This document shows, piece by piece, positions 1 through 5,371 of a DNA stretch of 6,331 bases (the stretch's first letter is position 1; each line of letters starts with the position of its first letter). The stretch comes from an uncultured Bacillaceae bacterium (GTDB lineage: Bacteria > Bacillota > Bacilli > Bacillales > Cytobacillaceae). The stretch lies in the NCBI GenBank assembly GCA_937995745.1, contig CALKIU010000163.1, forward strand, positions 1-6,331, read 5' to 3'. The translations under genes and the position numbers were made by a program. Below the pieces are notes generated by a model. That model made no database searches and was not told the DNA's origin. It saw nothing but the letters and a program-made list of their open reading frames with translations.

Positions 1-26
1 GCGGACTGCTCGGGGGCATTCTCTAA
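1..26 (+). CDS. 3' end of an unknown small gene, possibly a hydrophobic peptide (partial)
   Basis: Only the last codons are visible. In the third frame the edge sequence reads GLLGGIL and stops with TAA at 24-26, 21 bases before a strong plus-strand terminator. This glycine- and leucine-rich ending resembles the LLGLA ending of the 25-residue peptide encoded at 437-514, which has a terminator with the same stem core. By inference it could be an upstream paralogue. The second frame gives an alternative ending (RSSYFL, stop at 47-49) that cannot be excluded, so the frame is uncertain. That some plus-strand transcript ends here is well supported by the terminator. Confidence 0.35.
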
Positions 27-47
27 TCCGCTCCTCTTACTTTCTCT

Positions 48-81
48 AAAAGGACGCAATCCAAGCGTCCTTTTTATTTTT
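48..81 (+). terminator. Intrinsic terminator of the upstream gene
   Basis: A perfect 9-bp stem, AAAGGACGC (49-57) with GCGTCCTTT (65-73), encloses a 7-base loop and is followed by a T-rich tail (TTTTTATTTTT, 71-81). The tail is better on the plus strand than on the minus strand. The AAAGGACG/CGTCCTTT core is repeated in the terminator at 549-585. Confidence 0.85.
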
Positions 82-163
82 GCTTTGAGCCGGAACCGAT
101 CGCGGCCGTCAATGCTAGATCCCAAATATAATTTGTTGCTGTGTTCAAATTGTGAAATTTTCA

Positions 164-177
164 TGAAAGCGATTTCG
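164..177 (+). promoter_or_regulatory. Candidate cre site (CcpA operator)
   Basis: TGAAAGCGATTTCG fits the Bacillus catabolite response element consensus TGWNANCGNTNWCA at all fixed positions except the last base. It is also an inverted repeat (GAAA-gcga-TTTC). A second inverted repeat, TGAAA-t-TTTCA, lies just upstream (153-163). An AT-rich TAAAAT (187-192) could be a -10 element, but no good -35 box accompanies it. The controlled gene would be the peptide unit, about 260 bases downstream. Confidence 0.45.
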
Positions 178-362
178 TTTTTCTATTAAAATAGCCCGAC
201 AAGAACAGGGGGGTGCAGTAGTTAATTTCTCACATTCTCAACCATAATTATGTAATTTATAAACACTTGGATTTAACAGTTGTAAACTTTTATTAAAAAA
301 AACCCCTTTAAACAAGCTCTTCCCGTGACATAACTGTCAAGATAATTCCCTCCAAATCCCTA

Positions 363-391
363 TTCTTAAAGTTCTGATAATAAAGTATAGT
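363..391 (+). promoter_or_regulatory. Possible sigma-A promoter for the small peptide gene
   Basis: TATAGT (386-391) matches five of six bases of the -10 consensus. TTCTTA (363-368), 17 bases upstream, matches TTGACA at only three. Transcription would start near 398, giving a leader of about 40 bases to the ATG at 437. The -35 match is weak, so this is a modest call. Confidence 0.35.
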
Positions 392-422
392 TGAATTAAG
401 ACAAAATTCTACAAAAAATGCA

Positions 423-430
423 GGGGGTGG
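423..430 (+). promoter_or_regulatory. Ribosome binding site of the 25-residue peptide
   Basis: GGGGGTGG lies six bases before the ATG at 437 and matches the GGAGGTG segment complementary to the 16S rRNA 3' end with one substitution. A strong site at ideal spacing in otherwise empty AT-rich DNA is a main reason to believe the tiny gene is translated. Confidence 0.65.
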
Positions 431-436
431 AGCATA

Positions 437-514
437 ATGGCATTCTTGGCTGACCTCATCCAACAATTACTTGGCCTTTTGGCACCGATTTTGAGCCTTC
501 TTGGTCTTGCTTAA
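437..514 (+). CDS. 25-residue leucine-rich amphipathic peptide, unknown function
   Basis: ATG at 437, 25 codons, TAA at 512-514. The peptide begins MAFLADLIQQ and ends LSLLGLA. It has ten leucines and two isoleucines, a single charged residue (Asp6), Gln9, Gln10 and one proline (Pro17). Placed at 100 degrees per residue, Ala2, Ala5, Asp6, Gln9, Gln10, Gly13, Ala16, Pro17, Ser20 and Gly23 fall in one sector (about 140-280 degrees). Phe3, Leu4, Leu7, Ile8, Leu11, Leu12, Leu14, Leu15, Ile18, Leu19, Leu21 and Leu22 fill the opposite side; only Leu24 is out of place. It has a strong ribosome binding site, stands alone, and is followed 34 bases later by its own terminator. There is no signal peptide and no basic or cysteine residues. 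It is likely membrane-associated. A secreted phenol-soluble-modulin-like peptide, a leaderless bacteriocin, a type I toxin or a small membrane regulator are all possible; I do not recognise the family. Confidence 0.65.
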   Translation: MAFLADLIQQLLGLLAPILSLLGLA

Positions 515-548
515 TAGATACATAGAGGCCTGATTATTTCTTATTATG

Positions 549-585
549 CTAAAAAGGACGTTCATTTAACGTCCTTTTTAGTTTT
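549..585. terminator. Strong terminator, likely shared by the peptide gene and deoC
   Basis: A perfect 14-bp stem, CTAAAAAGGACGTT (549-562) with AACGTCCTTTTTAG (568-581), has a 5-base loop and a TTTT tail at 582-585. Because an A-run pairs with a T-run, it can also act on the minus strand, 62 bases after the deoC stop. It sits between the convergent peptide gene and deoC. Its AAAAGGACG core matches the terminator at 48-81. Confidence 0.85.
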
Positions 586-643
586 CCCGGACAATAAAGG
601 GCCGGGCCGGTATATGCTCCCCGCAAAATCGCGCGGTTTTCCT

Positions 644-1315
644 CTATGCCTTTTGCCTGGCTTCCCACTCTTCCATGATCTTCACTCCGCTCGAGGAACC
701 CAGTCTTGTTGCACCCGCTTCGATCATTTTTACGGCATCCTCATACGTTCTGATTCCGCCACTGGCCTTGACACCGACAGCATCTCCCACGGTTTTGCGC
801 ATCAGAGCCACATCTTCAACCGTTGCTCCTCCGCCGGAAAAACCGGTCGATGTCTTTACGAAGCCAACCCCGATGTTTTTGGCAATTTCGCATGCTTTGA
901 TCTTTTCCTCATCTGTCAACAGGCATGTCTCAATGATGACTTTTAAAATCGCTTTGTCTTTAACGGCTTCATAAACTCCTTTTATATCTTCGGCCACCAA
1001 ATCATAATTCTTGTCTTTTAAAGCGCCGATATTGATAACCATGTCCACTTCTTCGGCGCCGTCAGCCACCGCTTGTTTGGCTTCAAAAATCTTTGTTTCC
1101 GTCGTTGACGCCCCCAACGGGAAGCCGATTACGGTGCACACTTTCACATCGGTTCCTTGCAACAGTTCCGCCGCTTTTTTGACCCTTGAGGGGTTGACGC
1201 AAACAGACATAAAATCATGTTTCACGGCATCAGCGCATAACTGTTTGATTTGTTCTTCCGACGCATCCGGCTTTAACAATGTATGATCAATATATTTGTT
1301 CAATTGACTGATCAT
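644..1315 (-). CDS. deoC: Deoxyribose-phosphate aldolase (DERA)
   Basis: This cytoplasmic class I aldolase cleaves 2-deoxy-D-ribose 5-phosphate into glyceraldehyde 3-phosphate and acetaldehyde. The 223 residues are the usual length for bacterial DERA, and the TIM-barrel landmarks are present: IDHTLLKP near the N-terminus (9-16), EVDMVIN with the acid/base Asp91, the Schiff-base Lys154 in VKTSTGF, Lys183 in KASGGIR, and the phosphate-binding LGSSSG (205-210). The chosen ATG places IDHT at its normal distance; the upstream AAGGG is somewhat distant from it. It is the last gene of the minus-strand operon, 129 bases after the kinase, and is not next to the nucleoside transport or phosphorylase genes that often accompany deoC in Bacillus. 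This suggests recruitment to another sugar pathway. Family assignment is firm; the in vivo substrate in this operon is less so. Confidence 0.95.
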   Translation of the reverse strand: MISQLNKYIDHTLLKPDASEEQIKQLCADAVKHDFMSVCVNPSRVKKAAELLQGTDVKVCTVIGFPLGASTTETKIFEAKQAVADGAEEVDMVINIGALKDKNYDLVAEDIKGVYEAVKDKAILKVIIETCLLTDEEKIKACEIAKNIGVGFVKTSTGFSGGGATVEDVALMRKTVGDAVGVKASGGIRTYEDAVKMIEAGATRLGSSSGVKIMEEWEARQKA

Positions 1316-1350
1316 AAGGCCACATCCCTTCTTCAGAGTAAAAGAACGAG

Positions 1351-1394
1351 AAGGAAACAGGAGGAATGTTGAATAAACCCCTGCCTGTTCCCTT
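1351..1394 (-). other. Potential hairpin in the kinase-deoC intercistronic region
   Basis: On the minus-strand transcript, AAGGGAACAGG pairs with CCTGTTTCCTT (plus coordinates 1384-1394 and 1351-1361), an 11-bp stem with one G-U pair around a 22-base loop. It is followed by a pyrimidine-rich but interrupted stretch (CTCGTTCTTTTA). It could be a weak terminator, an mRNA-stability element or a processing site that lowers or separates deoC expression. Confidence 0.4.
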
Positions 1395-1396
1395 TC

Positions 1397-1444
1397 TAAA
1401 AATTATAAGTGATCCTTCTCTGGATTATAAGGTCATTCACTTAT
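1397..1444 (-). terminator. Possible weak intrinsic terminator immediately after the kinase gene
   Basis: On the minus strand, directly after the kinase stop codon, ATAAGTGA (plus 1437-1444) can pair with TCACTTAT (1405-1412). An alternative inner pairing is ATCC with GGAT. The run AATTTTTAG follows. The stem is short and AT-rich with a large loop, so termination would be partial at best. The same bases contain two copies of ATTATAAG (1402-1409 and 1424-1431, plus strand), which read as TATAAT-like boxes on the minus strand. A weak deoC promoter here is an alternative. Confidence 0.35.
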
Positions 1445-2944
1445 TTACTTTTGAAGCGGTTTCAATGCTTGATACAAGGCAAGGTAATCTTGAAAGATCG
1501 GTTCATACTTCTTGGTATTTTCCAGATTCGGTTTGACGGTCTCCTTTTCATGAACCATATTGGCAGCCGCTTCTTCAAGGGAATCGTAAGATCCGCACCC
1601 TGTCGCCGCCAAAATGCAGCAGCCGAGAATCGTTCCGTTATTGGTATTTTCATTGATGATAAATTCTTTTCCGGTGGCATCGGCAATGATTTGCATCCAC
1701 AGTTTATCTTGCGTCACTCCGCCTGTGGCCACGACTTTATCGATCGGTACGCCGTTCTCCTCAAAGTTAACGACAATATTTTTAAAGCCGAGCGCAACCG
1801 CTTCCATAATGGCGCGGTGAATATCCGCTCTCTTATGGTTCAATGTCAAACCGTTAATGGCTCCCGTGGCATGGCTGTCTTTGTACGGAGTGCGGTTCCC
1901 CTGGAAGAAGTCGAGGGCCCTTAAACCGTTGGCGCCGATGGGCACATCCTTCGCTTCTTCCATCATGGTTTGGAAACCGTCATCGCCCGTCAGGCCGAAC
2001 GCCTCCTGATACCATTTAATAATCGAACCGGCCGATACTTGTCCGGCTTCTAAAAGGGTCAACCCTTCGATCATGGCTCCCTTGTACGGTCCCCAAATTC
2101 CTTTCATCGGCCTGTCGTTCTCCGTAAACAAGAGCTGCACGAAGCTTGTTCCCATAATGGCGGCCATTTTTCCGGGAGAAACAACACCCATTCCGACCAT
2201 TCCAATATGGGCATCAATGCCTCCTTGAATGACGGGGATTCTTTCCAGACCGAATTCGTTGGCCAAGTCTTCATTCAGGAGACCAACCGTTGCCCCCATC
2301 GGCAAAACATTCGTAATGATCTTGTCTTTATAATCCTCTAAACCTATCATTCTCATAAACTCGTCATTAAACCCTTCACCGTCCACATAATTCCATTTGC
2401 AAACGGCATTCACTTTGCTTGCCGCCCAATTTCCGGTCAGCTTATAGTTGATGAAATCAATTTTTTCTACAATTTTGTAGGCTTTATCGTAAATCTCCCG
2501 TTTATTCTCTTTCAACCAAAGCGCTTTTGGATTAAACCATTCGGCGGAAACCTCTTCCCCGCAATACTTTAAGACAGGATGTTTCGTGGCGTTGATTCTT
2601 GCCTCTTGATCCTTGGCGCGGACATCCATCCACATGATGGCTTCATCCAAAGCGTTTCCTTGTTCGTCAACGGGAAGCACCGTCGCCGATGTTGCACAAA
2701 CGGCCATCGCCTGAATGTTTTTCTTTTGTTCCGGTGTGCAATAATCCATGACATCCTTCAAAGCTTTGCGAAAACCGGCCCACCAATTGCCGCTGTCTTG
2801 GACGGCATACCCCGGTTTTGGGAAATGGATGGGGTATTTAACCTCACTTGTTTTCAACAGTTTCCCTTGTCTGTCTGCCAATCCGACCCGGACGCCTTGT
2901 GTGCCAAAATCCGCCCCCAAAAACAAATGATCTTTCTTTGCCAT
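1445..2944 (-). CDS. FGGY-family carbohydrate kinase, ribulokinase-type
   Basis: This 499-residue enzyme should transfer phosphate from ATP to a ketose or polyol in the cytoplasm. FGGY features appear in order: phosphate-1 loop DFGTQGVR (12-19), substrate-region motif WMDVRA (105-110), catalytic-base motif GGIDAHIG with Asp244, phosphate-2 motif GTS (265-267), WGPYKGAM followed by EAGQVSAG (284-306), and adenosine motif ATGGVTQDKLW (406-416). The WMDxRA and WGPY...E-GQ patterns are closer to ribulokinases than to xylulokinase or glycerol kinase, so a pentulose or related sugar is most likely; erythritol-type or xylulose kinase activity cannot be excluded. A strong AGGAGGAG lies seven bases before the ATG. 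It starts 32 bases after the dehydrogenase gene and is clearly cotranscribed with it. Length and motifs indicate an intact enzyme. Family firm, substrate open. Confidence 0.9.
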   Translation of the reverse strand: MAKKDHLFLGADFGTQGVRVGLADRQGKLLKTSEVKYPIHFPKPGYAVQDSGNWWAGFRKALKDVMDYCTPEQKKNIQAMAVCATSATVLPVDEQGNALDEAIMWMDVRAKDQEARINATKHPVLKYCGEEVSAEWFNPKALWLKENKREIYDKAYKIVEKIDFINYKLTGNWAASKVNAVCKWNYVDGEGFNDEFMRMIGLEDYKDKIITNVLPMGATVGLLNEDLANEFGLERIPVIQGGIDAHIGMVGMGVVSPGKMAAIMGTSFVQLLFTENDRPMKGIWGPYKGAMIEGLTLLEAGQVSAGSIIKWYQEAFGLTGDDGFQTMMEEAKDVPIGANGLRALDFFQGNRTPYKDSHATGAINGLTLNHKRADIHRAIMEAVALGFKNIVVNFEENGVPIDKVVATGGVTQDKLWMQIIADATGKEFIINENTNNGTILGCCILAATGCGSYDSLEEAAANMVHEKETVKPNLENTKKYEPIFQDYLALYQALKPLQK

Positions 2945-2976
2945 CTTTGACTCCTCCTCTTTTATGGGACTGTTAT

Positions 2977-4026
2977 TTATTTTCCATGGGGATAAAACAT
3001 GATTTTATTAAAATGGAAAGGTTCTTCATCCAACTTTCTGAACACTTCCGGTACGTCATCGAGTTCAAGGCGGTGGGTAATGATTTTATCGGCGTTCAAT
3101 TTGCGTTCGGACATCAACCGGACCGCCTCTGTCCATTCTTTTCCCGGGAACGGATGCGAGAATGAGTTCCAGCTTCCCGTAATGGTAATCTGCCCCCGCA
3201 AAATTTTGTCGACGACTTCCTTCGGATATTCCAATGCAGCATTCGAGATTCCCAAATAAACGACGCGGCCCATTTTCTCCGCCACTTGAACGGCCTGGAT
3301 TTGGGCAACGGGCGCTCCCGACATCTCCAACACAACGGAGACGCCTTCTCCTCCTGTAAGTTCCTTCACTTTTTCGACCGCATCCACTTTTCGGGAATTA
3401 ATCATGTAATCCGCCCCGCTGTCTTTGGCGGCAACAAGTTTTTCATCCGTCACATCGACGGCGATGACTTGTTTGACACCGAGCGCCTTGGCATATTGCA
3501 CGGCAAACAACCCGATTGCGCCCATTCCGAAGACGCAAACGGTGTCGTCTTCGGCCAAATTCGCTCTGTAGCAGGCGTGGATCGCGTTTGCCGCCGGGTC
3601 AACAGTCGCGCCCCAGTCAAAAGGAATGTTGTCCTCAAGCTTCACCATATTTGTCGCTTTTACGGCCAGATATTGGGCAAAAGCCCCGTCATTTCTCGAA
3701 CCATAATACTTGTAATCATCGCATAGCGAGTACTCGCCTTTCTTGCACCACTTGCATTCAAAACATGGAATCAACGGAGCCACCGCCACCCGGTCAGACA
3801 CTTTCCAGCCGGTCACTTTGCTTCCCAGCTCAACTATTTCTCCGGCAAATTCATGGCCGGGAATAATCGGCGATACATGCGCCCCTTTCTTGTTGATGCG
3901 GGGAATGTCAGATCCGCACACGCCCACCGCCATTACTTTCAGCAAAACCTCGTCTTCCTTCGGCACCGGCATCTCTACGTCCACAACATGCAATTGCTTA
4001 ATGCCTGTCATATGTACTGCTTTCAT
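2977..4026 (-). CDS. Zinc-dependent polyol (phosphate) dehydrogenase, galactitol-1-phosphate 5-dehydrogenase-like
   Basis: A 349-residue medium-chain alcohol dehydrogenase expected to oxidise a polyol or polyol phosphate to the ketose with NAD. Catalytic zinc ligands are Cys37 (GVCGSD), His58 and Glu59 (GHEF). Structural zinc cysteines are 88, 91, 94 and 102. The dinucleotide motif is GMGAIG (167-172), with Asp191 closing the next strand, favouring NAD over NADP. The C-terminal GSWNSFSHPFPGKEW (284-298) and N-terminal CGSDIPRI...GAH strongly recall E. coli GatD (GSWMNYSSPWPGQEW, CGSDLPRI). The position where GatD has a glutamate zinc ligand (IEP) is Asp143 here (VDP), a conservative change. 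The start has AGGAGAGG inside the 3' end of the regulator gene, whose stop is one base away, so translation is probably coupled. Arabitol-phosphate or sorbitol dehydrogenase are alternative specificities. Confidence 0.88.
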   Translation of the reverse strand: MKAVHMTGIKQLHVVDVEMPVPKEDEVLLKVMAVGVCGSDIPRINKKGAHVSPIIPGHEFAGEIVELGSKVTGWKVSDRVAVAPLIPCFECKWCKKGEYSLCDDYKYYGSRNDGAFAQYLAVKATNMVKLEDNIPFDWGATVDPAANAIHACYRANLAEDDTVCVFGMGAIGLFAVQYAKALGVKQVIAVDVTDEKLVAAKDSGADYMINSRKVDAVEKVKELTGGEGVSVVLEMSGAPVAQIQAVQVAEKMGRVVYLGISNAALEYPKEVVDKILRGQITITGSWNSFSHPFPGKEWTEAVRLMSERKLNADKIITHRLELDDVPEVFRKLDEEPFHFNKIMFYPHGK

Positions 4027-4027
4027 G

Positions 4028-4987
4028 TCATTTCCTCTCCTTTTCCAAAAGTGTGATGATTTCCCCGGCTGTATCCTCGTCGGTGAACAAAGTATTCATA
4101 TAACCGCCCCGTAAAGCGGCCAAAATACTTTCGGCCTTATGTTTGCCAACGGCAATGCAAATGCTGTGCTCCTTCTTTTTGAGTTCTTCCAGGCTGATCC
4201 CGATGACCCGGTCGTAGAGTTCTCCCGCGGCGCGGGTCCCGTCTTTTTTGAAATATCTCGAACAAATATCGCCGATAAACCCCTCTTCCCGCAGTTTCCG
4301 GTATTCTTCCGCCGTAAAATAGCCGGCCCGGACAAGGACCGATTTTTCGTCGACGACGCCGACGCTGAAAGCGGCAATCCTGGCTTGTTGAATGAGGTCA
4401 AAAACTTCGCTTATTTTCGAGTCTTGCTTGATAATGTCGGCGATGTAGGAATTGTCAACAAAGGACGGCGTCTGCAGCGTATACCAGCCGGCGTGGAAGT
4501 TATTTGCAAAATTGATGACAATGTGGTCGGCAAATGTGCTTACATTTCTGTTGGAAACACCGCCGTTTAGCAGGACAATTTTCACGTCCTTTTTCGGCGA
4601 CGGAATCAAGTTTTCCGATATGAAAGTCATCGTTTCTCCCCAGGAGACGCCGATGATATCACCGTCTGCAACAATCGAATTTAAATATTTTGAAAAACCT
4701 TCCGTCACATTGGACAGCGTCAAGCGCCAATCCTCGGACATGGATTCCGCCACATACACATGTTTTAAGCCAAATTGTTCTTTCAGCTGCTTCTCGAGAT
4801 GCTCAACTGTCACGGGAGGGAAATCGAGAACAAAACGAACATAGCCCAGTTCTTTCGCTTTCGAAATCAATCTCGATACCGTTGACTTGGAAACGTTTTC
4901 ATTTTTGGAAATATCTTCTTGTTTCATTTCCAGCAAATAATATTTTTTTGCTACGCGAATCAATTGCTTTAGCTCTTCTTTATTCAT
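4028..4987 (-). CDS. SorC-family sugar-responsive transcriptional regulator
   Basis: This 319-residue cytoplasmic DNA-binding protein has a helix-turn-helix at about 21-50 (MKQEDISKNENVSKSTVSRL, then ISKAKELGYV). A sugar-binding domain follows, with GVSWGET (113-119), LLNGG (139-143), GDICSRYF (239-246) and the terminal VGKHKAESILAALRGGYMNTLFTDE region (280-304). Length and layout match the SorC family, which includes Bacillus DeoR and CggR, E. coli LsrR and Brucella EryD; these sense phosphorylated sugars or polyol-derived compounds. It is the first gene of the operon and probably autoregulates it, with a phosphorylated intermediate of the pathway as the likely effector. The ATG has only a weak ribosome binding site (AGAAAAG), but the helix-turn-helix position fits this start. 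Low regulator translation would be in keeping with its role. Confidence 0.92.
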   Translation of the reverse strand: MNKEELKQLIRVAKKYYLLEMKQEDISKNENVSKSTVSRLISKAKELGYVRFVLDFPPVTVEHLEKQLKEQFGLKHVYVAESMSEDWRLTLSNVTEGFSKYLNSIVADGDIIGVSWGETMTFISENLIPSPKKDVKIVLLNGGVSNRNVSTFADHIVINFANNFHAGWYTLQTPSFVDNSYIADIIKQDSKISEVFDLIQQARIAAFSVGVVDEKSVLVRAGYFTAEEYRKLREEGFIGDICSRYFKKDGTRAAGELYDRVIGISLEELKKKEHSICIAVGKHKAESILAALRGGYMNTLFTDEDTAGEIITLLEKERK

Positions 4988-5024
4988 CTTTTCTAGCTTG
5001 ACCGCCTTAAAACTGAAAAAAATT

Positions 5025-5038
5025 TTTCCCGCGGGAAA
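5025..5038. promoter_or_regulatory. 14-bp palindrome in the operon leader, candidate operator
   Basis: TTTCCCGCGGGAAA is a perfect palindrome. It lies about 10 to 20 bases downstream of the expected transcription start and 37 bases before the regulator's ATG. GC-rich bases are unusual in this AT-rich leader. A repressor bound here would block transcription; the SorC-family neighbour is the obvious candidate. Confidence 0.45.
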
Positions 5039-5052
5039 TTAATTTCACATTT

Positions 5053-5081
5053 ATTATATTAGAATATTATTCTGATGTCTA
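5053..5081 (-). promoter_or_regulatory. Sigma-A promoter of the regulator-dehydrogenase-kinase-deoC operon
   Basis: On the minus strand, TAGACA (plus 5076-5081, five of six to TTGACA) and a perfect TATAAT (plus 5053-5058) are separated by exactly 17 bases. Transcription should start near 5046, leaving a leader of roughly 60 bases before the regulator's ATG. Confidence 0.8.
5061..5073. repeat. Inverted repeat inside the promoter spacer, candidate operator
   Basis: AGAATA-T-TATTCT is a perfect 6+1+6 inverted repeat sitting between the -35 and -10 boxes. A dimeric protein bound here would exclude RNA polymerase. AT-rich repeats arise by chance more easily than the GC-rich palindrome at 5025-5038, so support is moderate. 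Confidence 0.4.
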
Positions 5082-5089
5082 CCAAAATA

Positions 5090-5103
5090 TGAAAACCTTT
5101 TCA
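5090..5103. promoter_or_regulatory. Inverted repeat resembling a cre site, just upstream of the -35 box
   Basis: TGAAAA-CC-TTTTCA is a perfect 6+2+6 inverted repeat. Against the cre consensus TGWNANCGNTNWCA it differs only in the central CG, which is CC here. Its centre is about 50 bases upstream of the predicted start, a position compatible with CcpA or with an upstream site for the SorC-family regulator. Confidence 0.4.
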
Positions 5104-5245
5104 ATTTTTGCGATCTTTTAAGTATTGGCCGCTTGTGAAAACGCATTATGAAAGGCATTTACAGAGGGCATCAGATGGATTTTTTAATAATGAATGAATT
5201 TATTGTTTTTCATATATAATAAATTAGAATGGCTCTTGCAGGGGG
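5104..5245. other. AT-rich intergenic DNA between the sugar operon promoter and the oxidoreductase terminator
   Basis: This is the remaining part of the roughly 310-base gap left of the AOR-like gene's terminator. No coding sequence with a ribosome binding site was found on either strand. A plus-strand TATAAT at 5215-5220 lacks a -35 partner, and a frame starting at 5229 only runs through the terminator hairpin. Confidence 0.5.
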
Positions 5246-5287
5246 CGGAAAACAAAAATGGGATATTTTCTCATTGGCTGTTTTCCG
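5246..5287. repeat. 9-bp inverted repeat beside the oxidoreductase terminator
   Basis: CGGAAAACA (5246-5254) and TGTTTTCCG (5279-5287) form a perfect inverted repeat with a 24-base loop, just beyond the T-run of the terminator on the minus strand. No T-tract follows it on either strand, so it is not itself a terminator. Role unknown; it may be chance. Confidence 0.35.
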
Positions 5288-5295
5288 GGCGCGCT

Positions 5296-5340
5296 TAAAA
5301 AAATACCCTTCGTTAAGAATGCCGCTTAACGAAGGGTATT
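5296..5340 (-). terminator. Strong intrinsic terminator of the AOR-like gene
   Basis: A perfect 16-bp stem, AATACCCTTCGTTAAG with CTTAACGAAGGGTATT (plus 5325-5340 and 5302-5317 arms), has a 7-base loop. On the minus strand it is followed by a run of T residues (plus A-run 5297-5303). It begins 31 bases after the stop at 5372-5374, making the oxidoreductase transcription unit separate from the sugar operon. Confidence 0.92.
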
Positions 5341-5371
5341 CCAATTCAATCCAAATCCTTCATTGGTTTCG

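Larger units (their letters stand above)
82..436 (+). other. AT-rich gene-free stretch upstream of the small peptide gene
   Basis: No credible coding sequence was found on either strand. The only ATG in a plausible place on the plus strand (163-165) gives 8 codons and has no ribosome binding site. The stretch contains a cre-like inverted repeat (164-177), an orphan G-rich Shine-Dalgarno-like sequence (206-218) with no reading frame after it, A/T runs near 285-310, and a weak sigma-A-like promoter at 363-391. It is long for the promoter region of a 25-codon gene, so an unrecognised leader or small RNA is possible, but I see no defined RNA fold. Confidence 0.5.

Noticed and set aside
437..514. 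Naming the peptide as a phenol-soluble modulin or a known type I toxin
   Set aside because: Size and amphipathicity fit, but I see no specific sequence match. It lacks the lysines typical of modulins and no antisense RNA promoter could be found.
586..606. Small GC-rich inverted repeat CCCGG ... CCGGG after deoC
   Set aside because: The arms are only 5 bp with an AT-rich loop and no T-tract; the adjacent 14-bp terminator explains transcript ending better.
1361..1549. AGGAGGAATG on the plus strand, looking like a ribosome binding site followed by a start codon
   Set aside because: The site is only one base from the ATG (four from the following TTG). The frame runs into the antisense of the kinase gene and has no family-like composition, and the G-rich block is explained as one arm of the hairpin at 1351-1394.
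1409..1924. 171-codon open frame on the plus strand
   Set aside because: It is antisense to the kinase gene, whose protein has all FGGY motifs; no ribosome binding site and no recognisable protein features.
5136..5149. TGAAAACGCATTAT as a cre site
   Set aside because: The left half fits the consensus, but the right half has three mismatches and no dyad symmetry.
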